Shown here piece by piece: positions 34,311 through 45,143 of a DNA stretch of 48,160 bases (within the stretch, counting starts at the first letter, position 1; each line of letters opens with the position of its first letter). Source of the stretch: Zygnema cylindricum (lineage: Eukaryota; Streptophyta; Zygnematophyceae; Zygnematales; Zygnemataceae); contig JBBHKE010002445.1 in assembly GCA_037447655.1 (NCBI GenBank), positions 165,442-213,601 of the forward strand, written 5' to 3'. The translations under genes were made by a program, and so were the position numbers. The notes beneath the pieces are model-generated. The model searched no databases. It had not been told where the DNA came from and worked only from the letters and a program-made list of their open reading frames with translations.

Positions 34311-34892
34311 GATTGGTGAAGTAAACGTTATCACATTTGCAACATTCCATTGATATTCTTGACTACGCAAGCAAGAACACCCATTTGTGATAGAACTTGT
34401 TGGGATTTCTACCCAAATGATTTCAATCCAAATTACACTTGTTGAGATTTTAGCCTAAATTAGCATGAATAGTTTTGTCAATCAGGCTCATGTTTTTAGT
34501 AATGTATATCAAACTCATTTTCATTTTTTTTTATATGAGTCGATATCCACAAAATCGGTAGGCACCAATCTTGAGTGTTTTGTATCATTATATTGCCAAT
34601 TGTCAGTTTTCGATACGACTACGATTTTAACGATTAGAAAGTGAAAATAATTTCTAAGGAAAATAGAAAAATGTGCATCTTACATGTCACTACCGCTTTT
34701 TTTTTTACGGTCTTAGGATTTTTTTGCCATCTTTTGATTTTTTAGGGAATTCTAAGATTTTTTACAGTTCAGGGTTTTGGAGGTTTTTTTAAGTTCCTTC
34801 AGGGTTTTTAGTTTGTTGGAGCATAATTTTTTGCATTTTTATGGAATAACTTATGGTCTCCCAATAATCAAACCATGTGCAATTTCATGCGG
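34311..34892. other. Intergenic stretch, nothing recognised
   Basis: AT-rich with gattttt-type runs at 34700-34810. No frame or repeat boundary was identified. Confidence 0.4.
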
Positions 34893-34900
34893 GTTGAAAC

Positions 34901-35206
34901 CATAGTTCAAAAGTAGGCGTTTTTATGGTAGGCCTTTGGTCGGCGCCTTTATCGTAAGTTGTGTTATGGGCTTTTCATGTGATTTTCTTAGATCGCTACT
35001 TTGATCAGTGACCGTCCGATCGTCCGAATCTGACGGTTTTAATAATTTTTTTTGGTCCGAATGTTTTAATTGGTCCAATATTTGGTCCGAATGTTTTAAT
35101 TTGTCCGAATAGGTCCAAATAAAATATGGGTCTTAAGGTCATATTGTATGTTTCGCATACAATAGGCATATTGTATGGGCCTACTTTCACCTACTTTTGA
35201 ACTATG
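34901..35206. mobile_element. hAT-type MITE, 306 bp, distinct family
   Basis: Terminal inverted repeats CATAGTTCAAAAGTAGG and complement, flanked by a perfect 8-bp duplication GTTGAAAC (34893-34900 and 35207-35214). The interior has repeated ggtccgaatgttttaatt motifs. The ends are unrelated to the TAGTGTTG family. No coding capacity. Confidence 0.88.
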
Positions 35207-35520
35207 GTTGAAACTCGAAAAAAATGAGGGTTGATGTCGTAAATCGTCATATCGCCGAGGAGAGTAATTGACCGAATTGTCATATCAAGAAGTACATAAT
35301 TTTAAAAGGTACATCCGTACAAACGCCGTTGGTCGAGGAAACTTGGTTGGCATGGCCGAAACTGAAAAACTACTAGCAGGGGAATAAAATAACAGCACAA
35401 CAAAAACAAAAACAAAAAGAAAACAACAACAAGGAAAATAAAAGCACCCAAACTCAAAATGAAAAGCACGACAATTGACAAAGCCAGAACTACGACCCCA
35501 ACCCCAACCCAATTAAATAA

Positions 35521-36587
35521 CTACGAAAAGCAACCCCGTAAGTCCCCCCATCCCGAGGGAGCACCTTGAGGGAGTTTCGGAACCCGCCAACGATCCATAG
35601 CCGCAACAGCCGATCGGAGGAGAATAGAAGCTTGCACTCGTTGTAAAGCCACAGATAAGCGTTGACGATAAAAAGAAGTAAAGACCGTAGGAAGAGGGCT
35701 CCCTGGTCCTCGGCGCTCGAAAGCACGTCGAGCGCAAGTACGGAGAAACTTGTCCATTGCAACACCCAGACAACCAAAGATCTCGACCGCCATCGGAACA
35801 AAGTCATCCATACGGTCCCGGTGGGCATAATCACGCTCCTTCGCCTTAGCGGCATCACGAGCCGCCACCCCAACATGTCGAGCCGCTTGACCAACAACTG
35901 TAGCTGAAGTAGGGTTTGCCAAAACAATATCACCGAAGATGCGACGGGCACCATCAAGTAGAACAACATCGATCCGACGCTTGGGAATAATATGAGAAAC
36001 TTCCCGACGCACAGAAAAGCCCCCCTCTGAAGCGATAGTTGCAACGACATTGCAACGACATCGCGAATAGTGTCGTGCGCCTGGATCAAATCTCCCCCAT
36101 GGGAGCAACGAAGCAAATGGACACCATCAGCCCCCAAGACGCGACCACATGCACAAACAAGAGAGCCAAGTAAAGGAGGATGAGGGAGGCCAAGGAGAAA
36201 CCGGAGGGCGGTGGTGAACTGAGCCGGTGAGAATCGGAGAGTGGACAAAATCGGTGTAGCGAAAAGCCAAGTCCCAGAAAAAAATCCGCCACAAGAGAGA
36301 AGACGGGCACACAAAGAATCGGAGGGAAGCGCCTTGAGAAGGTCAGATTTAATGGCGGCGACAACCCGATCAGAAATCGATTCGTGGACACGCTCAACAT
36401 ATTTTATAACAAGGGTGGAGAAAATTGGCACATCCGCTAGGGCACGGGGAGGAAGATAACGTGACGCGTCTAATAGAGATCGTTGGAAGGCGAACACACC
36501 GTTAGAAACCTGGGGGATAACAGTAGCTAGAACGGGGTGTCCCCACCCAAGAAATGGGAAACAAGAGTGGAGGCAATAAGACACCAA
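35521..36587 (-). pseudogene. LINE C-terminal zinc finger and nuclease-like domain
   Basis: The frame ending at 35490 carries CACGRVLGADGVHLLRC then HGGDLIQAHDTIRDV, a Cys/His cluster common at the end of algal and protist LINE proteins. After a frameshift near 36050 the second frame continues with RRIDVVLLDG, FGDIVLANP, a conserved AAKAKERDY and VPMAVEIFG. The spacing of Asp, Asp and Lys resembles a PD-(D/E)XK nuclease; that is inference from pattern only. Elements with such C-terminal nucleases cut at their target, which could explain why no upstream endonuclease is needed, but the 5' end is absent here. Confidence 0.65.
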
Positions 36588-36831
36588 CTTCCCAAAAAGG
36601 CAGCGGGAGCAACACGACCAGTGGATAGTAGACCCAACCCCCCAATAGAGACAGGGAGGGATGCCTAAATGCGGGCCAATGGCCGAGACTCGCGATCAAA
36701 TGCCCCCCGACCTAATAAAGTGTGGAGGACTTCCATGAGGCGATCGTCAAAAGCCGAGAGAGAGGAGATAAATGTCAGAGTGGGAGGGGAAGTACGAGTA
36801 AGATAAGGAGGGCGGTGGGGAAAACACCTGG

Positions 36832-37655
36832 TTAACATAGCAAAAGCAACTTGGGGATCGGGAAGGCGAGGAAGATCGTTTCGGATAGATATGTCTGTAA
36901 AGCATCATGAAGGAATTGGGTCACGAAAGTATCCAAATCAAGGGGGCAACCAAGCACTCGAATGCCATCGGAGGGAGAAGGGGTTTGAAAACCTTGGTGG
37001 AGTAAACCAAAGTGGAATATCCTGAGGAGACCAAATAACACACATAGACGGCTAGACTGAAAGGTTGATTTGGCTAAATATTCCTTGAAAAAATCATATG
37101 CCAACACGACTTGTTCTCTGGGCCCAATAATGTGCGTATCATCCGCGACCGAAAAAAAAGGCAAGAAGGGAAAGCGGCTGCGAAGGCACGAAAGGCCCGG
37201 TAATGGACGAGGGCGAACAAAGGTCCGCCGAGAGGGTCGCCTTGGCGAGTGCCAGTAGCAGAGGAGAGAGGAATGAGATCACCATCGGCCGAGAAGGAAA
37301 GGCTGATTGTCAAAGAATAGAAAGCCCTCACAAAGGGGAATAATTGGACAATCGGAGATGGAGCTGCCATAAGCTCTGAAAAAATCACGTCCCGATCCTC
37401 CGTATTAAAAGCATTGGAAACGTCGACCTGAAGGACCAACCAATCCAGATGTACATCCAACAAAGCCCGAATCCCGTGGACCACGGCCTCACAACCCCCT
37501 CTCGTGGCCACTCCAAACTGACGAGGAGAAAAATAATCATGGAAAGTTGGTTGGAGCAAATAATCATGGAAAGCTGGTTGGAGCTGGAGAATTATCGCAC
37601 GAGCCACCAATCTATATTAAACCTCTCCCACGGCGACAAGGCGGATCCCACTTAG
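36832..37655 (-). pseudogene. LINE reverse transcriptase domain (frameshifted)
   Basis: Two overlapping frames carry the RT core in order: FSPRQFGVATRGGCEAVVHG (fingers), LQVDVSNAFN (motif A with the catalytic Asp), TGTRQGDPLGGPLFAL (motif B) and VADDTHIIGP (motif C with the catalytic Asp pair). This set is typical of non-LTR retrotransposons, which copy their RNA at the target site. Just upstream, LVALAKP and VAVGEV fall in different frames, and a 28-bp duplication (aaataatcatggaaag..) around 37535-37590 adds residues between motifs. A frameshift between motifs B and C splits the domain, so no active enzyme is expected. Confidence 0.85.
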
Positions 37656-37700
37656 GTTTGGCGAGTGCCACAAGACGGGACGCCGTGAGAAGATCACAAA

Positions 37701-38004
37701 TCTTAAGCCCACAAAATATCTAACTCAAGAACGAAATTCCAATCCTCATCTGTGGGGCCGGAGGGGAGTGTGATCGACGACGATTGATGTCGTGCATGTG
37801 ACAAAGATTATGATAAACATGCAACAGAACTAACTGAAAGATAAATAATAACGAAATAAGCGAGAAAGTCATGAACCTCTCAAAAAACAAGTGAAAATGA
37901 ATATGTACAAGCAGCAAGCAACAAATAAACATATCATAAGAAAAATAAAGGTAGGGTGGGAGAGGAAGCTAGGAGGCTAAGTTTATTCCCCCCCCCCCAG
38001 CTCT
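37701..38004. other. Junction between LINE and Gypsy element
   Basis: A/T-rich sequence ending in a C run (37988-37998). On the minus strand that run is a G-rich tract just after the last Gypsy stop codon and may be its polypurine tract, which would place the 3' LTR in 37700-37985. I could not match it to a second LTR. Confidence 0.35.
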
Positions 38005-38057
38005 TTAGCCTGCCGAAGGGCTGGCCAATACGATTGGTAACTCTCTGCACCCAATGA

Positions 38058-38462
38058 TCAATGACCGTCCGGAACCGCTCTTAACGGAGGAACCACACAC
38101 TCCATGTGAAATCCCTGGTTGCAATGGTCGCATAGAAGCATTGACGTTTCTCCGTTGGCTCGGTTGCAAAGTGTGCATTCTGTAGCCTCCGTGATATGCA
38201 TACGCATTGGGTCCATGTCTTGGGAGAGATGCGACAAATAACATGGAGCATAGTTCTTCGAATGTTTCCGAAAGTTTCGCGTATCTGCTCCTTGAAGTCC
38301 TACAATGCCATTCGTGTCTACTTCGATTATTCGGAGAATATGAGGTAAAACATATGTGTCCAAGGTATCAAAGGATTGGCGACGTAAGTAGACATAATCT
38401 CCCACTCCGTAAGGCTTCTGTTGGGGCCAGTAGCTGCCGCTGCGCGTCGTGGCAAAGCGCAA
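38058..38462 (-). pseudogene. Gypsy integrase C-terminus with PHD finger
   Basis: 134 codons. Residues 1-76 show the SH3-like integrase tail (YGVGDYVYLRRQS, LPHILRIIEVD, GLQGADTRNFRKH). Residues 96-122 form a PHD finger: C96-x2-C99, C111-x2-C114, H119-x2-C122 (CTLC, CDHC, HMEC), followed by VVPPLRAVP as in classical PHD fingers. The last Trp and Cys pair are lost: a stop follows PDGH, and a shifted frame supplies only one Cys. PHD fingers bind histone H3 tails, so the domain could have guided integration; the targeting role is inference. Confidence 0.8.
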
Positions 38463-38483
38463 ACTATCCCGGTGTTGGGCGAT

Positions 38484-39314
38484 CTACAGGTTGTCAAAGG
38501 CCATAGGCATCTCTCGGGGGAAAAGTAGCGCCCGGTTAGTGAGTTCTTCTAGAAAAACCCCGTCAGACAGTAAAAGAAGCGGAAAGCTTGCAGCTTTTTG
38601 AATATTCCTACCCAACAAGGGTTGACGCCCAAACAAGTCATAGTATGGATTGAAATTAGCAAAACTCGCCTGTACCGACATTCGATACTCCATGGCAATA
38701 TAGCCAAGTGACTCGTCCCACACTGTTAGATGTTTCTCCAAGCAATGCTTGCGTAATGCCCCCTTGAAGGTCTGAACTGCACGTTCCGCCAATCCATCAG
38801 CTTGTGGATGATCGCGACTTGTTTAACGATGGTCTATGAGAGCGTCATCTAGCATTTCTTAGAATTCTCCGTGGAATTCAATCTATTGATCTGTGAGGAC
38901 TTCGGCTGGAGCGCCGTATCTTATAAGGACATGTTCTTTAAAAGCGACGGTGGTGAGTTTAGCAGTTTTGTGTGGTAACGCTACTACTTCAACCCATTTG
39001 CTAAAATTTTCAACCATGATCTTTATATTTTCTTCCCCCCTCCGAGATATCGAGAAGGGGCATGCCAAATCGCACGACCAGCGGTATAATAACCCCTTGA
39101 TGGGTAATGGTTGGAGGGTAGTCTGCCGGTTGCTAAAAGAGGTACTTTGCCAATCACATATTGCACACTTGTGCAATACCGCAGCGACATCAGATTTCAT
39201 CCCAAACCACCAATAGCGTGCCTGCAGCAAGCTTAAGGTGCGCTTGGTCCCATAGAGACCCAACTCGGTGTGAATTTGTTCAATCAGCAAGAGGCGTTCA
39301 GTCGGGCGAGGCAC
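38484..39314 (-). pseudogene. Gypsy integrase core
   Basis: The first frame has the zinc-binding region (IHTELGLYGTKRT, YWWFGMKSDV, HKCAIC) and core motifs WSCDLACPF with the first catalytic Asp, and VLTDQ with the second. In the HHCC finger the second His is replaced (ELGLYG where GHFG-type is usual). After a break at about 38820-38880 the second frame continues with ERAVQTFKGALRKH, carrying the expected catalytic Glu region, and YYDLFGRQPLL. Integrase inserts element DNA into the genome; this one is broken by stops. Confidence 0.88.
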
Positions 39315-39474
39315 GTGTCAGTGACTACTGTCCGCTAACAAACGAACTAGCGAACCACCTAACCAAAGATAATTTTTATCAGCGAGAGGCGTTCAGTCGG
39401 GCGAGGCATGTGTCAGTGACTACTGTCCGCTAACAATCGAACAAGGGAACCACCTAACCAAAGATGATTTTTAG
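39291..39474. repeat. 95-bp tandem duplication at the RNase H/integrase junction
   Basis: Two copies with a period of 95 bp, each starting gaggcgttcagtcgggcg and running through accacctaaccaaagat. 95 is not a multiple of three, so the duplication shifts the frame. Confidence 0.85.
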
Positions 39475-39817
39475 CCCTTATCTTTACTCGTTCCTCCTCC
39501 TCGGATGTGTTGCATGGTCGAAAGGTTTGTGAGGAGAGGAAAAGAATTAGCGCTTCGTCTCGCCATGGATCAAGGGCAGAACGGGAGTCGGGTAGCGAAG
39601 GTAAAGAATGTGTTATATAAAACCCTGCTAACATAGAAGCTAAGTTGTCATCGAAATCCTGCCGGACTCCATTTATTGTGGTCCCTGGCAAAGGATTTCG
39701 GGAAATGCCGTTTGTATTCAAGCTAAGTAATCTTGGACGGTGAATTATTTCCACATCATATTCTTGTAAAATTAATGCCCATCGTGCTAATTTTCCTGGC
39801 AGTTTATCGTTCGTCAT
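39413..39817 (-). pseudogene. Gypsy RNase H C-terminal end and linker to integrase
   Basis: The start DKLPGKLARWALILQEYDVE is the last conserved block of Ty3/Gypsy RNase H, followed by IIHRPRLLSLNTNGISRNPL. The catalytic N-terminal part should lie in 39830-40320, where only short broken pieces remain. The frame ends with WLGGSLVRLLADSS, the usual linker into integrase. Confidence 0.8.
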
Positions 39818-40322
39818 CAGCCAATGTAAATGTTAATGGTCGGTTATAAGGGTAAACGGTTTTCCGTAAAGGTAGTGACGAAAGTGTACAATACCCCAAA
39901 CTGCTACGGACATTCTCCTTCATGACTACTGTATTATGACTCCGCACGATTATTACTCCTGCTTGCGTAAGCGACCACGCATTCTTCTCCTTTTAGTTCA
40001 CGCTGAGTTAAGGTGGCAGCAATGCTAAACTTTCCAAAGTCTGTTTGTAGGTAGAAAGGTAATTTGTGATTAGCAGGTAAGAGGATGGGAGCACTAGAGA
40101 GGGCATCTTTCAACTTCTAAAAAGCCAAAACCTGATCAGGTCCCCATACGAAAGGGACCTCTTTTTTGAGTAGATCGTTCAATGGTGAAGCGACAGTGAT
40201 GAAACTAGGGAAAATATGCGATAATCATTAGCTAATCTTAGGAAGGCTCGAAGACTCGTGAGATCAACGGGGGTTGGCAGTTTGCTGATAGCCTCGGTTT
40301 TTGCTTCAAGTGGTGTGATTCC

Positions 40323-41047
40323 CTAGGAGGAAATGAAATGTCCAAGGTAAGGCACACCCTTGAACCCGAAAGTACATTTAGTTGGATGACATTTTAATCT
40401 AACCTTTTTCAATTCAGTTTGGACCCATTCGATATGAGCTGCGTGATCTTCAATTGTGGCAGAGGCGATAATCAAATCATCAGTATAACATCGTGCAACT
40501 TGCAACCACCTAAAACTGAATCCATTACTTTTTGAAAAACTGCAAGGGCGTTCTTAAGTCCAAAAGGCATGACAGACCACTCCCAACGACCATCACTACC
40601 CCAAAAGGCGGTTTTATGCCTGTCCTTCTCCTCTATTTCAATCTCGTTAAAGCCTTGTCGTAAATCTAAAATAGTGAAATATTTAGCGCCTCCTACATGA
40701 TCAAATATTTCTTCGGCCAATGGCATTGGATGTCGATCTTATATCGTTCTAGCATTGAGTTCACGGTAATCGCCGCATATCCGGCGATCGGTAAAGTTTC
40801 CTTCGGCATCTTTCTTCCTAGGCATGAGCGTGGGTGCTGCAAAAGTAGAATCCGACCGAAAAATAAGGCCAGCTTCCTCTAGTTTAGCGCAGCGTTGGTC
40901 CACTAATTCCCATTCTGTTTTGAATAAGCGGTGTTTCGGCTTGAAAATGGGACGATCGTCTTCCAGGTCTATAGACATTTTATAGGTGGTATGGCGACCA
41001 AGATCATTCATTGAGAAAGAAAAGACGTCGATATTCCGGAGAATCAC
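40323..41047 (-). pseudogene. Gypsy reverse transcriptase
   Basis: Three frames follow each other: DVFSFSMNDLGRHTTYKM to RRICGDYRELNART (41047-40739), FTILDLRQGFNEIEIEE plus MPFGLKNALAVFQKVMD (40726-40472), and ARCYTDDLIIAS with FGFKGVPYLGHFIS (40505-40323). They are motifs 1-2, A (LDL with catalytic Asp), B, C (YTDD) and the thumb boundary of Gypsy RT. The catalytic residues are all present. In-frame stops (for example between ELNART and the next Met) and a frameshift at 40490 destroy the frame. Confidence 0.9.
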
Positions 41048-42560
41048 TTTGTTCAGTAGATCATGTTCAGATTGAGAGAGATTAGAGCCAAATTTCCATT
41101 TAGGAGTTCAGAACCTTTAATCTTCATTGTTTCCATAGCTTGTGCAAAAGCTAGCTGTTCATCCGCAATAAGTGACTGACCTAATGAGTAAACAACCGGT
41201 GTTTCCTATAAGCAGTTTGTCCAATGGTGCAAGCTGCGAGTAGGAAAGGCTGCAGTCCAGTGGGGAGGTGTTGACATATGACTAGAGGGAGCAGATTGGG
41301 CAGCAGTATATGCCGGAATAGACCATCACATGTGGCTAGAGTTCAAGAAATCGTACATTGTGACATCCGGAGAAGGTTTTATAGAGGATGGGAAGAGGAC
41401 AAATTGAGAAGGTGTCCCTCTAAGGGTGACAGGAGATCGTGTAGGTATGTGTTTAGAAATTGGTGATGCGTCCCCCCCCCCAACTGGTTGAGACGGATGG
41501 GTTTCTGCGTAATGACATGTTGCAAATGTGAGGCCTAAGACAAATGAAAGAGTTTGAGGGACCATGACACGACCTAAAAGGATGCACCGGTGTCGTTCTG
41601 TGAGAGAATGGGCAGCCGTAGTGTTGGGAAGGAAATGCATAAGCTGTTCCCGTTCTGTGTGGCTGTAGGTTCATCTAGGCCGCCTGGATGAATATTTCTG
41701 AGCAGGCCGGGCCCATCACCCGAGAAAGCGTGAGAGTGTGGATAAGACACTAGAGCGGGGAGAACTTTGAGTGGTTGGCCTGAGAGGTTAATGTTGTAAT
41801 TCGGCGAGTGATCAGGCTACAAACAAGTTTGGACTTTGTGAAAAGGAAGAAGTGCAGTCTGAATAACTGTAAAAAGGGGTCTGACAAAAAGATCTCCTTC
41901 TCTAATGGATTCCAATATCAATCAAGTTGGTCCATTTAGATCGGACCCGATGAGCTTAAGACCCGTGACGAGCGACATCAATGATAAGAGGAGTACTAAT
42001 TATTGCTTCTATCCGCTTGTAATCACCTAACACTATAGGTCGAGGATTGCTATACGCTGCCACGTTTTCTAGAATATATCCCAATGGTTGATCGAAAGAT
42101 TGCAGCAAATGCATGATACGAAGTAATTCAAAAATAATTTTGTGCGGGGATCAGCTAAGCCGAGACCTTTGCTTGCTCGTGATATTCCCTGGCACTCCTA
42201 GCCGGCAAAGAGAAGATCGATTGGTTCCACATCGAGAAGGTATTGATTGCCTTTCAAACGAATATCTTGAGGTAAGGCTGTTTACATGTGAGCAAAGGCA
42301 AATTTAGAGAAAAGATGTGGATATTGTCCGTTTGTTTGGTCTTTCCGAGCTAAAGGGTCAGTGTCAACTGAGTAGTAGTGCTTGATAAGTAATCCGTTGT
42401 GAAGGCATGAGAGTAGAGAGGTACCTATGCCTGCGAATAGGTCTTAAATGACTAGCCCATCTTGATGAGGCTTGACCTTAATTGGTTTCCAATGAATGGG
42501 AAGAAAACCAAAAGGATCTACAAAAATAAGAGGAAGAGGTGGAACCCGCGATAAAGGAAT
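41048..42560 (-). other. Degraded protease-to-RT linker of the Gypsy element
   Basis: No long open frame on the minus strand and no clear motif. A run of ten or more C lies at 41472-41481. Plus-strand frames here are fortuitous. Most of the 1.5 kb is either decayed coding sequence or an older insertion that I cannot identify. Confidence 0.4.
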
Positions 42561-43427
42561 CTAAAGTGTGTGTTTGTAGATGTGATCAAAATTGCGAGAA
42601 TCAATAATAAAACCTGAATTATTGAAAAGTTCAGGCAAAGAAAGACTGTCGGGCAGAATTTCCTCTACGGAAAGAGAATGAAAAATTTCAAATCCCACTG
42701 AATTTCGGGAATAAGCAGGGACAGATTGGGCTGTGTGAGCCATAATGGGTATGGGTTGGCGTGCTGAAATTAGAATGAGACAGATTTTCTTTTCCGGATA
42801 ATTGGAAGGACGGTAGGAAAAAGTCTGATTGTACATATCAACGCTGCCTCCTTCCCTGGAAATCACATCTTGCCCCACTAAACACTCGTAATCATTACAT
42901 TTGGTGACCAATGCGTGTGCATGAACTTCCGCAAAATCGGATTCTGTACCATTTTGAAACCTAAAACAGAGCGGATTCTTCGTAATGCCCAAAACTGGTT
43001 CGGTTGTTCCCGCTGAGGTGAGTAAACGTGTGGAAGTGGACTGAAGTTTATCAGCTGTCAAACCTAGTTTCAGTGCAAAAGATGACCCCAAAATAATTGG
43101 TTTTGCACCGGTGTCCATAAGTGGTAATGACGGTACGACACCATTGACTGAAAATGCACCCTTCCCATTATCTAGAAAACTGATGTGTGGGTCAAGTGAA
43201 CTACGCTCGTCGGTAGAGATAGGCCTAAGAGCGTCAAGATTACGGTTCATTTGTAAAGCCTGTAATGCTGCAAATGGGATGGATGTCACCGTAGATTTTA
43301 GGTTGGGTGAATCGGAAATCATAGTAGACAAAATGCATAATCTTTCTTTAACCCTATGGCTGTCTTGAATAGAGCGGTCAAGAATAGTGAGTGCCTCCGC
43401 CGTGATGGTGGAAGCTGTTTCGGGCAA
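42561..43427 (-). pseudogene. Gypsy aspartic protease region
   Basis: A 288-codon frame contains LPLMDTGAKPIILGSSFA, the retroviral-type active site DTGA with the following hydrophobic-Gly segment, then a second conserved stretch ECLVGQDVISREGG like the (I/L)(L/I)G-x-D motif of plant Gypsy proteases. The enzyme cuts Gag-Pol into its parts. The active-site triad is intact, but the frame is separated from gag and RT by stops. The stretch that follows (41048-42560) should carry the linker to RT but has no long frame. Confidence 0.8.
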
Positions 43428-43674
43428 ATTGGTTGTGATTTCTTTAGAAAATGATAATGGTAGACGTGTGCTAGACTGTTTACCCTCGCGATTGTGATCA
43501 ACTATCCCCTTGTCAAACGTGGTTGCCCGCTTTTAAATGGTTAAATCTCGTAAAACTCGACCAGCTAGCGTGGGAAGGTGGACAACTATACGAGCCAGAC
43601 AACTGTACGATCCATACCAGTTAGGTGAGTCGGCGGTTTCACTTGAGCCATAAGGGTTGCAAACTGGTCTTTTA

Positions 43675-45143
43675 TCATAGCGACCATTTGAGTTTGCATT
43701 TCCTCTCTTTCTTTTTCTCTCCGAGATACTTTAGGTGGAGACTTTTTTCTGGCTCTTTAACTGGTTGGACTACTTTGGCAGATCTAGCTGGTATACCACC
43801 ATTTTGAATCTGATTTTGATAGGAAAATTCAGGGTTTTTGATGTGACAATGATACACAAAGTGGTAGGTCTGTTTGCAGTGTGTACAGGTCTCAGATTTA
43901 TCCGGGCACATCCGAGCATCATGCCTGGTCTTGCGACATCAGAAACAAATCCGATTGGTTGATTTGGTGAGGTCCCCATGGCTAGGACCCTTGGTGGCCG
44001 ATTATTTGGCCCCAAGTTACGAGGATTTGGGGAATTGAAAGGGTTAGGTTCTTTTTGAGGGGATTTTGGTCGATCGTGGGCCTCCCACCAACAATTCGTC
44101 ATCTCGTATTCTACGGCGTATTGAGCTATCTGGTCGACCGTAAATTTGAGACCGTATGTTTGGGTAACATGATTTTGAATGAATTTCTTTGACTGGAAAG
44201 GAAACTGTCCAACAAACTTCTGGAAAGCTTCCGCATCTGAAATCAAATTGGGTAACGCTTCCCCGCAATGTCTTTACGCAGGCTTGTAAAGCGGGGGCAG
44301 TTTCGCCCGGATTACGCTCAAAATTCATTAATTCCTTAACTTGGTAAGGATTTTGCATGCGATACTCCTCTTGTAACAAATTAAACATTATGGTGAGAGG
44401 GTCTAGTAACGGAATAGTCATCCGGGTCGTGCCGGGACGGCGGCTCGGGCTGCAATTGCATACTGGTGGGGAACCTCTGCCACAGCCGAGTAAAGAACAT
44501 TACCAAGCGCATCTAAGACCTCGGGAATAACAACTTGATACGGCATTTCTGCTTGACCTATGACCTCAAGCCTACCAGCAAACTGTGGAGAATATTCAGT
44601 CATCGCAAGTGTGCCATCATACTTGCGGGAATATAAGGTAAGGGCGGACCCACGAAGGTAACGCCCGAGAAAGGAGAAAGTGACACGCATGTCAAATATA
44701 TCTTGATAACGGAAAGCTAGATCTCGCATTTCAGTGTCGAATAGCATTCGAAAATGAGATAAACTCATAGTATCGTTCATCCTGAAAAAGCAAAATTGAA
44801 GTTTACCAGGAGTGCCTTCCGATGTGGAGGCCATCAAAAGAGACGAGTTAGTCGAATTCAAAGCCTGAGTCGGTGCTAACGGAGACCAAAAAAAAAGGAA
44901 ATCTGAATCGGGTTCCCTTTCGTTATCAACCTCTTCCACAGATAGCATGGAAGGAATGGATGACAAAGATGAGACTGTGGTAAAATCTGAACGAGTAGAG
45001 GACGCTCTAGATTCAATTAAAGAACTTAACGTCAAAGGAACCGAATTGGATAAATTCGATTGATTGAAATTTAATGAACGGAAAGTTCCACCACTACGTG
45101 TAGATCCGTATGAGTGGTCAAGAATATCCCAATCAGTGGGCAT
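43675..45143 (-). pseudogene. Gypsy gag with CCHC zinc knuckle (frameshifted)
   Basis: Three overlapping frames make up gag. The first (45143-44418) has a Ser/Thr-rich start and a segment FLGRYLRGSALTLYSRKY that fits the capsid N-domain. The second contains NPYQVKELMNFERNPGETAP and FQKFVGQFPF like the capsid C-domain. The third holds CTHCKQTYHFVYHC, an exact C-x2-C-x4-H-x4-C nucleic-acid-binding knuckle. Gag forms the particle and packs element RNA. Frameshifts near 44420, 44250 and 43900 break it. Confidence 0.75.

Larger units (their letters stand above)
35290..37700 (-). mobile_element. 5'-truncated LINE (non-LTR retrotransposon)
   Basis: Read on the minus strand it holds reverse-transcriptase motifs, then a zinc-finger and nuclease-like tail, then an A/C-rich 3' region. 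The 5' part, where an endonuclease or the first ORF would be, is missing beyond about 37700, as is usual for incomplete reverse transcription. Several frameshifts make it inactive. A second remnant lies at 33600. Confidence 0.8.
38005..45143 (-). mobile_element. Decayed Ty3/Gypsy element with PHD-bearing integrase
   Basis: About 7.1 kb on the minus strand with the domain order gag, zinc knuckle, protease, RT, RNase H, integrase, which defines Ty3/Gypsy. Each domain is recognisable but frames are broken many times. The integrase C-terminus ends in a PHD finger instead of a recognisable chromodomain. Terminal repeats could not be delimited. It is neighboured on its 3' side by a LINE, so one may have inserted next to or into the other. 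Confidence 0.85.
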
